IMG/VR virus record: IMGVR_UViG_3300005264_000022
Span: 1-64,000 of that record
DNA length: 64,000 bases
DNA from: a virus
Strand: one strand, 5' to 3'
A program made the translations under genes and the position numbers. This document shows, in pieces, positions 49,153 through 58,487 of this stretch (the stretch's first letter is position 1; each line of letters opens with the position of its first letter). Under the pieces are notes generated by a model. The model was not told where the DNA came from. It worked only from the letters and a program-made list of their open reading frames with translations, and did no database searches.

Positions 49153-49169
49153 AACTTATAGGAGGTTTA

Positions 49170-49874
49170 ATGGATTTAATAAAGATTGAAAGAAATGAAG
49201 ATTATGGATTAGTAGTATCAAGTAGGACGATAGCAAGTGAATTAGAAAAACAACATAGCGATGTGGTTAAAAAGATAAAAAATGTGTTAGAAAGTGGAAC
49301 GGAAAGTTTTCCTGTCCAGTATATGAACAGAGGAAAGGAATCTACTGAACACTTATTAACTAAAGATGGCTTTGTGTTATTAGTTATGAATTATGTTGGA
49401 TATAATGACTTTAAAAGATCTTACATTAATAAGTTTAATGAAATGGAAAAACAATTAAATTCAATTACAAAAAAGAAAATGTTACTAGCAGACTTATTTG
49501 ATGAAGATAAAATGATTGTAGTGCAAGCACATAAAGAATTAGTTAGATTGGAAACCGCACCTTTAATAGAAAAGATTGCATTAGATGAACCTAAAGTAGA
49601 ATACCATGATAAAGTTTTAGATACTGACAGTTCATTCACTACAACACAGATAGCAAAGGAAGTAGAAATGACTGCTAGAAGTTTAAATATAGTATTAGAG
49701 CAAGAGGGTATTCAATTCAAACAATCTAAACAATGGATGTTGAGAGCTAAATATCAAGATATGGGATTAGTTAAGACTAGAACATATGTTACAGATTGTG
49801 GAATATCATCACACGCTACAGTATGGACAGAAAAAGGTAGACAATTCATACAAGAATTATTATTAGATATATAA
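49170..49874 (+). CDS. Rha-family regulator with KilAC domain (second copy)
   Basis: 234 residues: Rha part VVSSRTIASELEKQHSDVVK and EHLLTKDGFVLLVMNYVGY; KilAC part SSFTTTQIAKEVEMTARSLN and FKQSKQWMLRAKYQ. Paralogue of 39982-40740. ATAGGAGG upstream. It is first after the RNA region, so it is expressed from the same promoters. Confidence 0.87.
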   Translation: MDLIKIERNEDYGLVVSSRTIASELEKQHSDVVKKIKNVLESGTESFPVQYMNRGKESTEHLLTKDGFVLLVMNYVGYNDFKRSYINKFNEMEKQLNSITKKKMLLADLFDEDKMIVVQAHKELVRLETAPLIEKIALDEPKVEYHDKVLDTDSSFTTTQIAKEVEMTARSLNIVLEQEGIQFKQSKQWMLRAKYQDMGLVKTRTYVTDCGISSHATVWTEKGRQFIQELLLDI

Positions 49875-49892
49875 AAAATAGGAGATGATGTG

Positions 49893-50180
49893 ATGCAAGA
49901 AGGATTATTGAAATTTGGAGAAGCAATCAAACAAATGAAAATGGGTAAAAAAATAGCTAGAAATGGTTGGAATGGAAAAGAAATGTACGTAGTATATATG
50001 AAAGGGTATCCAAATGGAATAGGAGCTAATAAAAATACAGCAGATGCTTATGGTGTAGAAGAGGGTACTATAATGAAATTTAGACCATATATGCAACTCA
50101 AAACTGCACAAAACGACATAGCTATGTGGAGTCCAAGTGGTTCTGATACATTAGCGGAGGATTGGATAGCGGTGGGATAA
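49893..50180 (+). CDS. tad2: DUF2829 protein, Tad2 family (anti-Thoeris)
   Basis: 95 residues from the ATG at 49893 (AGGAG upstream). The DUF2829 pattern is clear: KFGEAIKQMKMGKKIARNGW, NGKEMYVVYM, FRPYMQLKTAQNDIAMWSP, ending DTLAEDWIAVG. Tad2 proteins with this domain bind the gcADPR signal of Thoeris and block the defence. Function here is by family; some DUF2829 proteins bind other cyclic nucleotides. Followed by a terminator. Confidence 0.82.
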   Translation: MQEGLLKFGEAIKQMKMGKKIARNGWNGKEMYVVYMKGYPNGIGANKNTADAYGVEEGTIMKFRPYMQLKTAQNDIAMWSPSGSDTLAEDWIAVG

Positions 50181-50194
50181 TTAAATAAGAAGTG

Positions 50195-50230
50195 ATAGCT
50201 AAGATATTGTTTCTTGGCTATTTTTATTTT
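50195..50230 (+). terminator. Rho-independent terminator
   Basis: ATAGCTAAG / CTTGGCTAT (9 bp with one G-U), 9 nt loop, then UUUUUAUUUU. Ends the Rha/Tad2 unit ahead of the terminase genes. Confidence 0.78.
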
Positions 50231-50269
50231 ATAATATGTGAAATTATTAACAAAATTAAGGAGGAATAT

Positions 50270-50974
50270 ATGAGTAAATTAAAGAGGAGTTTAGCATCAG
50301 AAAGAAAGTATCAAAAGTTTTATTTAGACAAAGAATCGGTACCCGAAAATAATGTAAGTCCAGTTATCATTTACGAGAAACCTAGAAATCCATTGACTAT
50401 AAATAGCTTAATGGGTATAAATTATCAAGCGGTGTCAAAGGAGAAATTAACACACAATGTAATTAATCAATGGCACATAGAAGAGGCTCTTAGAAGAGAA
50501 ATGGCACACGAGAGAATAAGATCTAATATCTTAGCTAGGAGAATGATTGCTAACGGCTTAAACGCCACACTAGAGCTTGATGAGATTAAGGAATATGAAG
50601 AAGGTTTAACTAATGTAATACAAGATGATATTGATATGGTTATGGAAAAAGCTCCTAGAGGTATTCGTGAGGAAATATTAATAAGAGTTAAAAATGAAAT
50701 GGCTAAAGTATCTATTGAAATCAAACAGGATTATGAATATAATTTATTTAGAATTGATACGCAATTAGCATACCTAGATTCATTAATGGCGGATGTTATT
50801 TCTGCACAAGATAGAAGGATTTCATTGAAAGATAAAACATCTATTTTGCAAAGGTTATCTAAAGAGCAAAGAGAGGCTATTAAAATGAAGAAGGAAATAT
50901 TGCAAGATATGGGTGTCAATCTAAAAGAAGTGAGTAATATATGTTGGATTTATCACTGTCTAGGGACGAGATAG
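50270..50974 (+). CDS. terminase small subunit candidate
   Basis: 234 residues from the ATG at 50270 (AAGGAGG, 5-6 nt); the frame opens further up, inside the terminator. Strongly helical (EEALRREMAHERIRSNILAR, DDIDMVMEKAPRGIREEILI). No HTH I can point to. It overlaps the first terL codons by 34 nt; that position is the main argument for TerS. Confidence 0.5.
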   Translation: MSKLKRSLASERKYQKFYLDKESVPENNVSPVIIYEKPRNPLTINSLMGINYQAVSKEKLTHNVINQWHIEEALRREMAHERIRSNILARRMIANGLNATLELDEIKEYEEGLTNVIQDDIDMVMEKAPRGIREEILIRVKNEMAKVSIEIKQDYEYNLFRIDTQLAYLDSLMADVISAQDRRISLKDKTSILQRLSKEQREAIKMKKEILQDMGVNLKEVSNICWIYHCLGTR

Positions 50975-53513
50975 AACAACTTAAATCTATAGAGGTACTA
51001 ATAGAAGAGGTAAAATCTACAGAGGACGCAGATGAGCTTATAAAGACCTTAGCTAGTAAACATAATATAGTTAAATCATATCTGAGTGAACTTAGACTAG
51101 CCAATATGCCAGAAAAAGATGTCAAGTATGTAAAAGATGTCAATGCTAGAGTATGGGGTATCTTAGAACCTATCTATAACCATTTAGTTGTAATGGCTAA
51201 GGAACATATGAATCAATGGTATAAGAGGATTAAGAGAGAGAGTGGGGCTATCGATCCCAAGTTATATGATTATCAAGAAGATTTAGCTAATTTTTTACTA
51301 GAAGCTATAATAAAAAATGAATTAACAGACACGATATATACGTTGGTACTATCAAGGGGTGAATGAGTTGCCCTCCTATATAGAAATATATAGGTAATAA
51401 TTCTGCTTAACCTAGAAATCTAGGGTGTGGTGCTAGTATAGTACTGCTAACGGTTGATAGCTGAAGCTCCTGTCGTGAGACATAGGTATGCCAATCCCGT
51501 GCAAGAAGGTGTTATGAGAGATTTATAACACTGGCGAAGTGTAACGATCAGACGAATATTGAAAGTAACGCATAAGGTTATTAGTAGGTTAGTAGTCGTA
51601 GGTTTAATGCGAAATTCATTATTCCGAAAGAGCAGAGGGCTTAACATTTGAAGATGAAGTCTAAAATATGATCTAGTCCCACTATTAAATTAGTGTTAAA
51701 ATACTACGAAAGTAGGGGTGTCAACGAGTGGAAAAACATATACCTTATCCGTGGTAGGAGCGTTCATCACGTTACATCACGACAGTTATATTTTACACAA
51801 TTCCAACACGGATTTTGTAATGATTATATCAGCACCAACACAAAAACAATTATCGGGATTCTATGATAATATATCAGATTTCATGAGTGTATCAAAATCA
51901 GTAGGTATAATATCAGATAAGAAATCAGAATCCTCTGAATTGAACTTAATTCAGACTAAAGATAATGTAAATGAAACACAATTATCAACCTCTAGTGGTG
52001 CAAGGTTTGCTACTATTTTCTATAGACTAGGAGCAGACTCAATAGAGGGATTACACTGTAATTAAAATAATGGTTACGTAACTTGGTGAACCTATAAATA
52101 TAGGGTGTCATATTAAATATGGCTAACGGTTTCCCCTTCAGTAATGATGATTGCTATGGCGACATAGTGGGATGTAAGCGAGGCTAACTCCATAATGGAT
52201 ATGCGAATACCGTGGATTTACTTATGTAGGTCTGTAACGACTAAAATATATCGTATAGATAAGATATAGAGACTGGTAGGATGAAATGCCTATTGGGTAG
52301 CGTCAAGCAACTCTAGTAGTTGAAGAGATAGTCTAGTCCGACTCTTAAATGAGTGTTGAAGTACAGTGAAAACTGCGGTAGTTCGTTATTAATGGTAGAT
52401 GAAGCCAAGTTTTTGTCGCGTAGAGCGATAACTCAAAATTTATTGCCTATTACAACCACTCGTAGTGGGGTATTCCTTATGCTATCATCTGCGAATGATA
52501 AGTGGTGTGAGTTTCAAGATTACTGCTTTAAAAATAGAGAATTGGATATAATTGATACTGAAGAAAAAGGTAGCAGATTAAGAAGGAAAGGTTCGGATGA
52601 AACTAAGAATTTATATTTCTATGGTAGAAGGCATTATCAAAATCATTGGGAATATATGGTAAAATCAGATCCAAAATACATGATGGCAATATCTACACAT
52701 TTAAATGCAGTAGGAAATAATAGAGAAGACACATCTTTTGCTACACAAAGAGATAACCTATTCTTATCTAAAAAGACATCATCTTTCTTTGATATAAATG
52801 AGCTAGAAGGCATTGGAATATTTCAATATTATAATCCACATACATTTATTAACAACCCTCGTTATGTTATAGTCGGAGGACTTGATATTGCCGTGAGTGG
52901 AGATATTTCGGATTTTACAATCAAAGCTATTGAGAATGGGTATGGAATGGATAGGAAGTCTTATATATTATTTAGAATGGTAATGAACCCGACTAAGTCA
53001 AAACAAGCAGACTCAGTATATAATCAAATGAAATCTGTATTTCAATGGATAAGAGATATGAGAGCAGTTAGATATACTAAATTGCATGAGAAGAATATAT
53101 TCCCTATTGTATTTAATAATAAAAATAGATTTGAGATATTAGAACATTACTATAATAGAATACAGTCGGGATTAGAAATTATGCCTAAAATTCCCGAAGA
53201 GTATAAGGTAGATGAGCAACTTAGAAATATGTATATAAAAAATAAAGACAAGTTTGATGATGAGTCTAACTGGATTAGATTTGTACATGAACACGCTAAA
53301 TTCGGTAGAAATGAAATCAAGGATAATAATGATATGGTTAAGGTAGAATATAGACAAGCTAATGAAAAATATTTACATGACGATGCTATCTTTTCATCGA
53401 GTATTGCCTCATCTTGCCTATTGTACAATCCTAATGTTCATGCTACTGGTCACAAAGCAATCACATCTCAGAGAGGTGTATCAAGATTTAAAAGAAGTTG
53501 GAAGAAGAGGTAA
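50941..53513 (+). CDS. terL: terminase large subunit, split by two group I introns
   Basis: Joined exons 50941-51360, 51718-52057 and 52378-53513 give 631 residues in one frame. Exon 1 ends TLVLSRG; exon 2 starts VSTSGKTYTL, so the splice rebuilds the Walker A GVSTSGKT. Exon 2 ends IEGLHC and exon 3 continues SSLLMVDEAKF, the Walker B. The C-terminal nuclease domain shows VGGLDIAVSGDISDFT and KYLHDDAIFSSSIA. TerL pumps DNA into proheads and cuts concatemers. Unspliced RNA can only give fragments. Ends at a terminator. Confidence 0.88.
51361..51717 (+). ncRNA. group I intron 1 in terL (no ORF)
   Basis: 357 nt. P1: exon end AGGGGU pairs with GCCCU 9 nt into the intron, with the U-G at the splice site. 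Core words shared with intron 2: GGGTGT, GCTAACGGTT, GTAACGA, CTAGTCC, and a terminal GAAA-capped hairpin (CTAC/GTAG) two bases before the 3' splice site after G51717. No endonuclease inside. A boundary 3 nt later (51720) would also keep frame. Confidence 0.8.
52058..52377 (+). ncRNA. group I intron 2 in terL (no ORF)
   Basis: 320 nt. P1: exon end CACU pairs with GGUG downstream with a U-G at the splice site. GTAACGACTAAA and AGATAGTCTAGTCC form P7; the terminal CAGT-GAAA-ACTG hairpin is followed by CG and the 3' splice site after G52377. It splits codon UGU (Cys) after its first base. Sister of intron 1 by sequence. Confidence 0.8.
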
Positions 53514-53526
53514 TGATAAGAAAGTG

Positions 53527-53551
53527 GGTAGCTTAGGCTACCTTTTTTTTT
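53527..53551 (+). terminator. Rho-independent terminator after terL
   Basis: GGTAGC / GCTACC with a TTAG loop and nine U. Immediately before the late promoter. Confidence 0.9.
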
Positions 53552-53552
53552 A

Positions 53553-53582
53553 GTGACATTACTTTTTGCGTGTCTAATATGG
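53553..53582 (+). promoter_or_regulatory. late-type phage promoter, copy 2 (capsid operon)
   Basis: GTGACA, then TTACTTTTTGC, GTGTCT and AATATGG: the same 30 bp motif as at 47915 and (minus) 7675, with no gap. Sits between the terL terminator and the first head gene. Confidence 0.72.
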
Positions 53583-53586
53583 TGAG

Positions 53587-53976
53587 GTGAATAAGAGAGT
53601 GAATATTTATGATGTATTTGATGTAAAAATAAAATATTTTGACCACAAACTTGCAGAATGGAAATTTAGCAATGTGAAAAATGTTTATGACTTTGAATAC
53701 GACAAAGAATTTTGTGACTTAATTATTAAATATATAGCCAATGTAGATATTGGTTCTAATTCTTCTTATATAGTCTCAGAAATAAAAGAGTTAAAGTTTT
53801 CATATGGAATTATGCTTAAAGAACAGTATCGTACTTATAATTTAGAAATCAAAAGTGATACTATGATTTTAACAAGAATGAAAAGGTCTGCCAAGTGTAA
53901 ACGTAAATATGGAAAAAGTAATTCTTTTAAATCTAATTCATATAAAAGAAGAGGAGGTGTTAAAGATAGTAATTAA
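53587..53976 (+). CDS. hypothetical protein ahead of the portal
   Basis: 129 residues; GTG starts at 53587 or 53599 (the second is better spaced from GTGAGG and less close to the likely RNA start). Mixed N-part (IYDVFDVKIKYFDHKLAEWK), very basic C-terminus (KCKRKYGKSNSF, SYKRRGG). First gene of the late capsid operon; unknown role. Confidence 0.55.
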   Translation: MNKRVNIYDVFDVKIKYFDHKLAEWKFSNVKNVYDFEYDKEFCDLIIKYIANVDIGSNSSYIVSEIKELKFSYGIMLKEQYRTYNLEIKSDTMILTRMKRSAKCKRKYGKSNSFKSNSYKRRGGVKDSN

Positions 53977-55378
53977 TGGAGAAAGGTTGAGAGAAAAACC
54001 CATTCACAAACTTATAAAACAAAATAAAGATATGTACAATTCCGACACGAGTAAGAGATATGAAAGGTTTGAAGAAAGATTTGTAGATCCTAAGTTATCA
54101 AAAGAAGAACGTATGCCAATAGATGCTTATTATCCAACACAAGAGTTTCATGACATCATAACTGAATTATCTGCACAAATTCCTGCCGAGTTTAGCTCTA
54201 CTGGTAAAGAGTCAGATTTTCTAAGATTATCTTTAATTGAAGGTTCGCACCTTAAAGAAGTATTGCATAAAGTATACACAGAGAATTTATTAGGTGTAAA
54301 TGCTTATGTATTCCTAAGACCTAAGTTGTCTAGTGATACCAATAAGTTTGTAGTATTTGATATGGATATAATTCCTGCGGAGAATGTGTGGGTAGAATAT
54401 GATATATTTACAGATGAGATTAAAAAAATAACAACACAAGAAAGAAGAATTACATATATAAATGGCGATGAAGAAATTAAGTATCTTTACACTAGAGTAT
54501 ATACTAAGGAAACAATAGAAACTTTCTTTAGACATACAACTGGTGAGAGGATAGCAGAAATGGTAGACAAGAAAGAGGATAATCCTTTTGCTACATATAA
54601 TATGTTGCCGATTGTTGAGTTCAAAGGATATAGTGAAAACGAATATCCACTAGCTAGTAAATTAGTTGAACCACAATTACAATTAGACAATCTCAATACA
54701 AATGTTGAAAATTTAATCAATATGCACTCAAACCCAGTATATGTAATAGAGAATACTATGAGAGATTGGAGCGATGCTACATTTGGAGCAGGAGAGGTTG
54801 TTGGACTAGAAGGAGAAGAGAAATTCAAACCTACTAGTGCAGATATGCAACTACCGTCTTTAGATAACCATAGAAATTATAAAAGAGATGAAATGTATAA
54901 AACTGGAGGATTAACAACTCCATCACTAAGAGAGAAGATGTTTGGAACAGACTCATCTAAAGTAACTAAAGTAGCATCTGCCGAATTTGTAGCAACTGCT
55001 AGAATAATCACTGCCTTTGCAAAAAGGTCATTAAATAGAATAGCAAAGTTATTATTAGAATTAAATGGGAAGCAAATGACTAACGAATCACTTATTCCGC
55101 CTATTGAAGTACTACCATACGATTTAGAAACAGTATTTAATATGTCTGCGGTAGGATTGAATTTAGGATTGATAGATGATAATTGGATTTGGAGTAGATA
55201 TATGCCAGAGCTATCAGATGAAGAAAAAGATAAAATAAGAGAGTTCTTCGAGTCTAGGCAAGATTTAGATGTTGGGGAAACTAATGTATCTAATGTAGCA
55301 AAACAGAATAAGCCTATGGGAAACAAAGAACAGGCAAATACTAGTAAGGAGGAGCGAGATGGAAAAGTTGCAAAATAA
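53966..55378 (+). CDS. portal protein
   Basis: About 470 residues. KLIKQNKDMYNSDTSKRYER, then IPAENVWVEYDIFTDEIKKI, LVEPQLQLDNLNTNVENLIN and SLREKMFGTDSSKVTKVASA give the portal pattern (SPP1/gp6-type). The start is uncertain: AGGAGG at 53952 is 8 nt from an in-frame ATA (53966); a TTG at 53987 has GGAG 5 nt upstream; an ATG at 53909 has no ribosome-binding site. The portal forms the DNA channel and neck of the head. Confidence 0.75.
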   Translation: MVINGERLREKPIHKLIKQNKDMYNSDTSKRYERFEERFVDPKLSKEERMPIDAYYPTQEFHDIITELSAQIPAEFSSTGKESDFLRLSLIEGSHLKEVLHKVYTENLLGVNAYVFLRPKLSSDTNKFVVFDMDIIPAENVWVEYDIFTDEIKKITTQERRITYINGDEEIKYLYTRVYTKETIETFFRHTTGERIAEMVDKKEDNPFATYNMLPIVEFKGYSENEYPLASKLVEPQLQLDNLNTNVENLINMHSNPVYVIENTMRDWSDATFGAGEVVGLEGEEKFKPTSADMQLPSLDNHRNYKRDEMYKTGGLTTPSLREKMFGTDSSKVTKVASAEFVATARIITAFAKRSLNRIAKLLLELNGKQMTNESLIPPIEVLPYDLETVFNMSAVGLNLGLIDDNWIWSRYMPELSDEEKDKIREFFESRQDLDVGETNVSNVAKQNKPMGNKEQANTSKEERDGKVAK

Positions 55379-55952
55379 ATTCTACTATCTTAATGAAGAG
55401 ACAGAAGATGAGGTAAAAGAAAAAGAAAGATTAGAGTTAGAAAAGAAACAAAAAGAGGAAGACGCAAAAGCTAATGTAGTTACAATGGTGTCTGAGGAAG
55501 TAAAGAAGTCCTTAGATGGTTTAAATATAAAAGAAGAAATTGCAAATGCAATAAGTGAAGCTATGAAGGGTGTGAATCCTAAAGAAGAAAAAAAAGACGA
55601 ACCTAGTAAAATTGAAAACTCTATTGAATCAATTCAAAAAAAATTAGAACTACAGGAAGAAAATGCTCTTATAGAGAAAAAGGAATCTGTAGCAAAAAAA
55701 TATGGAATTGATATGGAGGATTTAGAAAATTTCAAGGATTTAGCTTCGGTAGAGAAGTTGATCGAAAAAGTTTCTTCTAATACTAAAGACAAGGTAATTA
55801 AGGATGATGGATATATCAAGAAAGATAATATGGAGAATTTAGCTAAAGCTATGAAAATTCTCACAGACGATGAAGAATATATCAAACTTAATGAAAAGAA
55901 AAGTAGTGAAACGCTTAATGTATTTAAAAATTTATTCAAAAAGAAAAAATAA
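55359..55952 (+). CDS. scaffolding-like capsid assembly protein
   Basis: 197 residues, Lys/Glu-rich and helical throughout (KEKERLELEKKQKEEDAKAN), with a basic C-terminus (VFKNLFKKKK). Size, composition and place between portal and capsid gene fit a scaffold. Overlaps the portal by 20 nt. Confidence 0.65.
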   Translation: MEKLQNKFYYLNEETEDEVKEKERLELEKKQKEEDAKANVVTMVSEEVKKSLDGLNIKEEIANAISEAMKGVNPKEEKKDEPSKIENSIESIQKKLELQEENALIEKKESVAKKYGIDMEDLENFKDLASVEKLIEKVSSNTKDKVIKDDGYIKKDNMENLAKAMKILTDDEEYIKLNEKKSSETLNVFKNLFKKKK

Positions 55953-55966
55953 TATAGGAGGTAAAA

Positions 55967-56392
55967 ATGGCAAAGTTAAGTATAATTTCAGTTTCACATG
56001 AAGCTGGTTGGTTTGAAGGTGTTATGGGGCAAGGGATTCCTCTTGTATCTGCCGTGGAATTAAATAGAGGTGAAATGATAACTGCTGGAGGTGCAAAAGC
56101 ATCGTCTGCTGATGGTACATTACCACCTATCGGATATGTAGGATTTGCTACTGGTGACTATGCAAAAGTAGATGCAGTACAAACATTTAGAGCAGTAAGA
56201 GATGCTTTTGTTTATATGGATGTAGCTAAAGCACCCGGTACTCCAATCTATTTATCAGATACCGCAGGAGAGTTATCAGACGCATCTGGTACAGTTAAAT
56301 TTATAGTAGGTTACTATGTAGCAGATTCAGAGGCTAATGTATCATCATCTAATATGGCTTGTCTTGAGATAAGACCGTTAGTGAACGCATAA
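55967..56392 (+). CDS. capsid decoration protein candidate
   Basis: 141 residues, Gly/Ala/Ser-rich with short strands (LPPIGYVGFATGDYAKVDAV, FIVGYYVADSEANVSS). Directly upstream of the major capsid gene with AGGAGG, as decoration proteins usually are. By position and composition only. Confidence 0.55.
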   Translation: MAKLSIISVSHEAGWFEGVMGQGIPLVSAVELNRGEMITAGGAKASSADGTLPPIGYVGFATGDYAKVDAVQTFRAVRDAFVYMDVAKAPGTPIYLSDTAGELSDASGTVKFIVGYYVADSEANVSSSNMACLEIRPLVNA

Positions 56393-56417
56393 TAAAATAA
56401 AATTAAAGGAGGAATAA

Positions 56418-57485
56418 ATGGCATTTAAATATAGCTTATCACATAGAGTATTAGAAGATTTAACTAAAGATGCTCCAGTGATGGAACAACTAGGAATGGC
56501 AACATTTAATGACTTACAGGCGTGGTTTGACGCTTTAGGTTTATTTGAAAGAATAGATGTAATGATGATTGCGATAAACAATCTTGAAACATTAGATCCG
56601 TTATTTTCAATGATTACAAGAAGGGGTACAGATGCTACTCATGTAGAAATGTATTCAAGAGCAAGTTTCAAAAAAGGTGCTTGGGACACAATGGGAAAAG
56701 GTTCTAAACCAGTCTTGCAAGAGTTCACAATCCCTTATGATGACTATGACTGTGCAATTGAAGTTGACAGAAAAATGTTCAAGAAAAATAAGGAAGTTAT
56801 TGTAGATATGATTATATCTAACGTATATGACGCTTATAAAAGAATTTTAAGAGGTATAGCATTAGATTCATTAATGACATTACCAACTGCCGAATCTAAG
56901 CACATTCCTTCATTTTGGAGAGATAGTTCAGGATATGCAGTGGCAGAAAGACTAGTTCCGTATGCAAATGGATTAAAAACATTCACAAATGCCGAAACTC
57001 ATTATATGGGAAAATCTGCAATGGATGACCAAATTGTAAAAGAGATTACTAAAAAAGTAAGATCTAAAGGTTACGGAAGAAATGGATTAGTTGTAGTAGC
57101 TAATGAAAACACATGGTCTGATTTTGAAGATCAATTTACATATGATGAAGTTAGAAAGAATGAGTTAGTGGAAGTGTCGGGTGACTTTGCTCCTAGACTT
57201 GGAACAACTACTTATGTAACTCTTCCAGAAACAGACTTTCCAAATGGTTATGTGCTCTGTTTCGACCCTACGGTTTCATTCTTATACCACAAAGAGGCAG
57301 AACAATCTGATATGCAAGGTCTTATCAGAGAGTTTGACAACTTTGAAGCAATTAGAACAAATAATAGAGCAGAATTTATGATCTATGAAACAGGTATGGG
57401 AGTAGTTGAAAAAGGTGCAGGTGCGGTAATGTACATCGGTAATGCAACTTATCAAAACCCAAACTTATCAACATTACTAAGCTAA
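56418..57485 (+). CDS. major capsid protein
   Basis: 355 residues, HK97-like size. RVLEDLTKDAPVMEQLGMAT at the N-terminus, then TIPYDDYDCAIEVDRKMFKK, RNGLVVVANENTWSDFEDQF and RNEAR-like late block TNNRAEFMIYETG. AAGGAGG start. Forms the icosahedral shell. Confidence 0.75.
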   Translation: MAFKYSLSHRVLEDLTKDAPVMEQLGMATFNDLQAWFDALGLFERIDVMMIAINNLETLDPLFSMITRRGTDATHVEMYSRASFKKGAWDTMGKGSKPVLQEFTIPYDDYDCAIEVDRKMFKKNKEVIVDMIISNVYDAYKRILRGIALDSLMTLPTAESKHIPSFWRDSSGYAVAERLVPYANGLKTFTNAETHYMGKSAMDDQIVKEITKKVRSKGYGRNGLVVVANENTWSDFEDQFTYDEVRKNELVEVSGDFAPRLGTTTYVTLPETDFPNGYVLCFDPTVSFLYHKEAEQSDMQGLIREFDNFEAIRTNNRAEFMIYETGMGVVEKGAGAVMYIGNATYQNPNLSTLLS

Positions 57486-57490
57486 CACAT

Positions 57491-57524
57491 TAGGGAGGGA
57501 GTATTTCTCCTTCCCTATTTTTAG
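57491..57524 (+). terminator. terminator-like hairpin after the capsid gene
   Basis: AGGGA-GGGAG / CTCC-TTCCCT stem with a short loop and U5. Probably partial, reducing connector expression relative to capsid. Confidence 0.65.
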
Positions 57525-57532
57525 GAGGATAT

Positions 57533-58252
57533 ATGGCAAAGAAAAAAGATGAATTAATTGAAGATGCTATAAAATTGAAAATAGAATTAGATGGCAGTGA
57601 AACTATACCCATTTTAGAAGAAAAAATTAAGGTAGCTGAATCAGATGTTTCTAATTTACCTTTTGAAGCTATAGTTGAAAGAATAGAAATACATGAAGAT
57701 AATATAGCAAAGAAAAAATCTAGGAACGCAACGCTAGAACAATTAAATAGAAATAGAAATTCCGAGATAGAAATTATCAAAAGAAAGACTATTTTAAAAC
57801 AAACTAAAGAAGATAAAGATGGCATTAAAGAAAAAAATAAAATTATAACTGAAAATAATAGACAGATATCTAAAAATTTAGCAGAGATAATGGAAATGGA
57901 AACTTGTAAAAATGAATTAGAAAGAGAAAAAGGTGTGAGGATTCCCGAAATAATAAACTCATATGCAATAGATTATATCAAAGCAAAGTGTGCTAAAGAT
58001 TATATATGTGATGAAATAATTACTAAGGTCACAGAATTAATTACTAAACAAAAGGAATTAGAGCTTATCGAAATGGATAAGAGAAATGAATTTAATTCTG
58101 CTTTAGCTAAATATAATGTGGGAGACATTTCCGCAGATATGATTGCACTTGAGAATGATTTAGATGTAGATAAAACTAAGCTAAGTCAAAAGTTAAGAAG
58201 TTATGTTAGATCATACTCTAAGAAATTAACTCAGTTCAGAAAGAAAGTATAG
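57533..58252 (+). CDS. coiled-coil protein in head-tail region
   Basis: 239 residues, almost all helix (RNATLEQLNRNRNSEIEIIK, NRQISKNLAEIMEMETCKNE). AGGAGG start. Late operon, after the capsid gene; unknown role. Confidence 0.5.
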   Translation: MAKKKDELIEDAIKLKIELDGSETIPILEEKIKVAESDVSNLPFEAIVERIEIHEDNIAKKKSRNATLEQLNRNRNSEIEIIKRKTILKQTKEDKDGIKEKNKIITENNRQISKNLAEIMEMETCKNELEREKGVRIPEIINSYAIDYIKAKCAKDYICDEIITKVTELITKQKELELIEMDKRNEFNSALAKYNVGDISADMIALENDLDVDKTKLSQKLRSYVRSYSKKLTQFRKKV

Positions 58253-58262
58253 GAGGTGCAGA

Positions 58263-58487
58263 TTGGCTAGAACTGTTGAAGAAATACAATTAAATATTGA
58301 AGAAGTGAAGATAGCAATAGCCTCTCCAATACAAAGTATTAGAATTGATGATATGCAAAGGACTTTTAAAGGCTCTAGTGAGTTGATAGAGGCACTTAGG
58401 ATGTTGGAACGTGAATTAGTAGAGCTAGAAACTGGTAGTAAGCCTAGAAAGTTCTATACAGCTAAGAGACGTGGGTATAATGGCTAA
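58263..58487 (+). CDS. gpW-like head-tail joining protein candidate
   Basis: 74 residues; TTG start behind AGGAGG. MARTVEEIQLNIEEVKIAI, then TFKGSSELIEALRMLERELV and the basic tail KFYTAKRRGYNG follow the gpW layout (helix, two short strands, helix, RRGY end). Would close the neck of the head. Confidence 0.5.
   Translation: MARTVEEIQLNIEEVKIAIASPIQSIRIDDMQRTFKGSSELIEALRMLERELVELETGSKPRKFYTAKRRGYNG

Noticed and set aside
51447-51647. 66-codon minus-strand frame inside terL intron 1
   Set aside because: No start signal and no endonuclease motif; chance frame in a structured intron.
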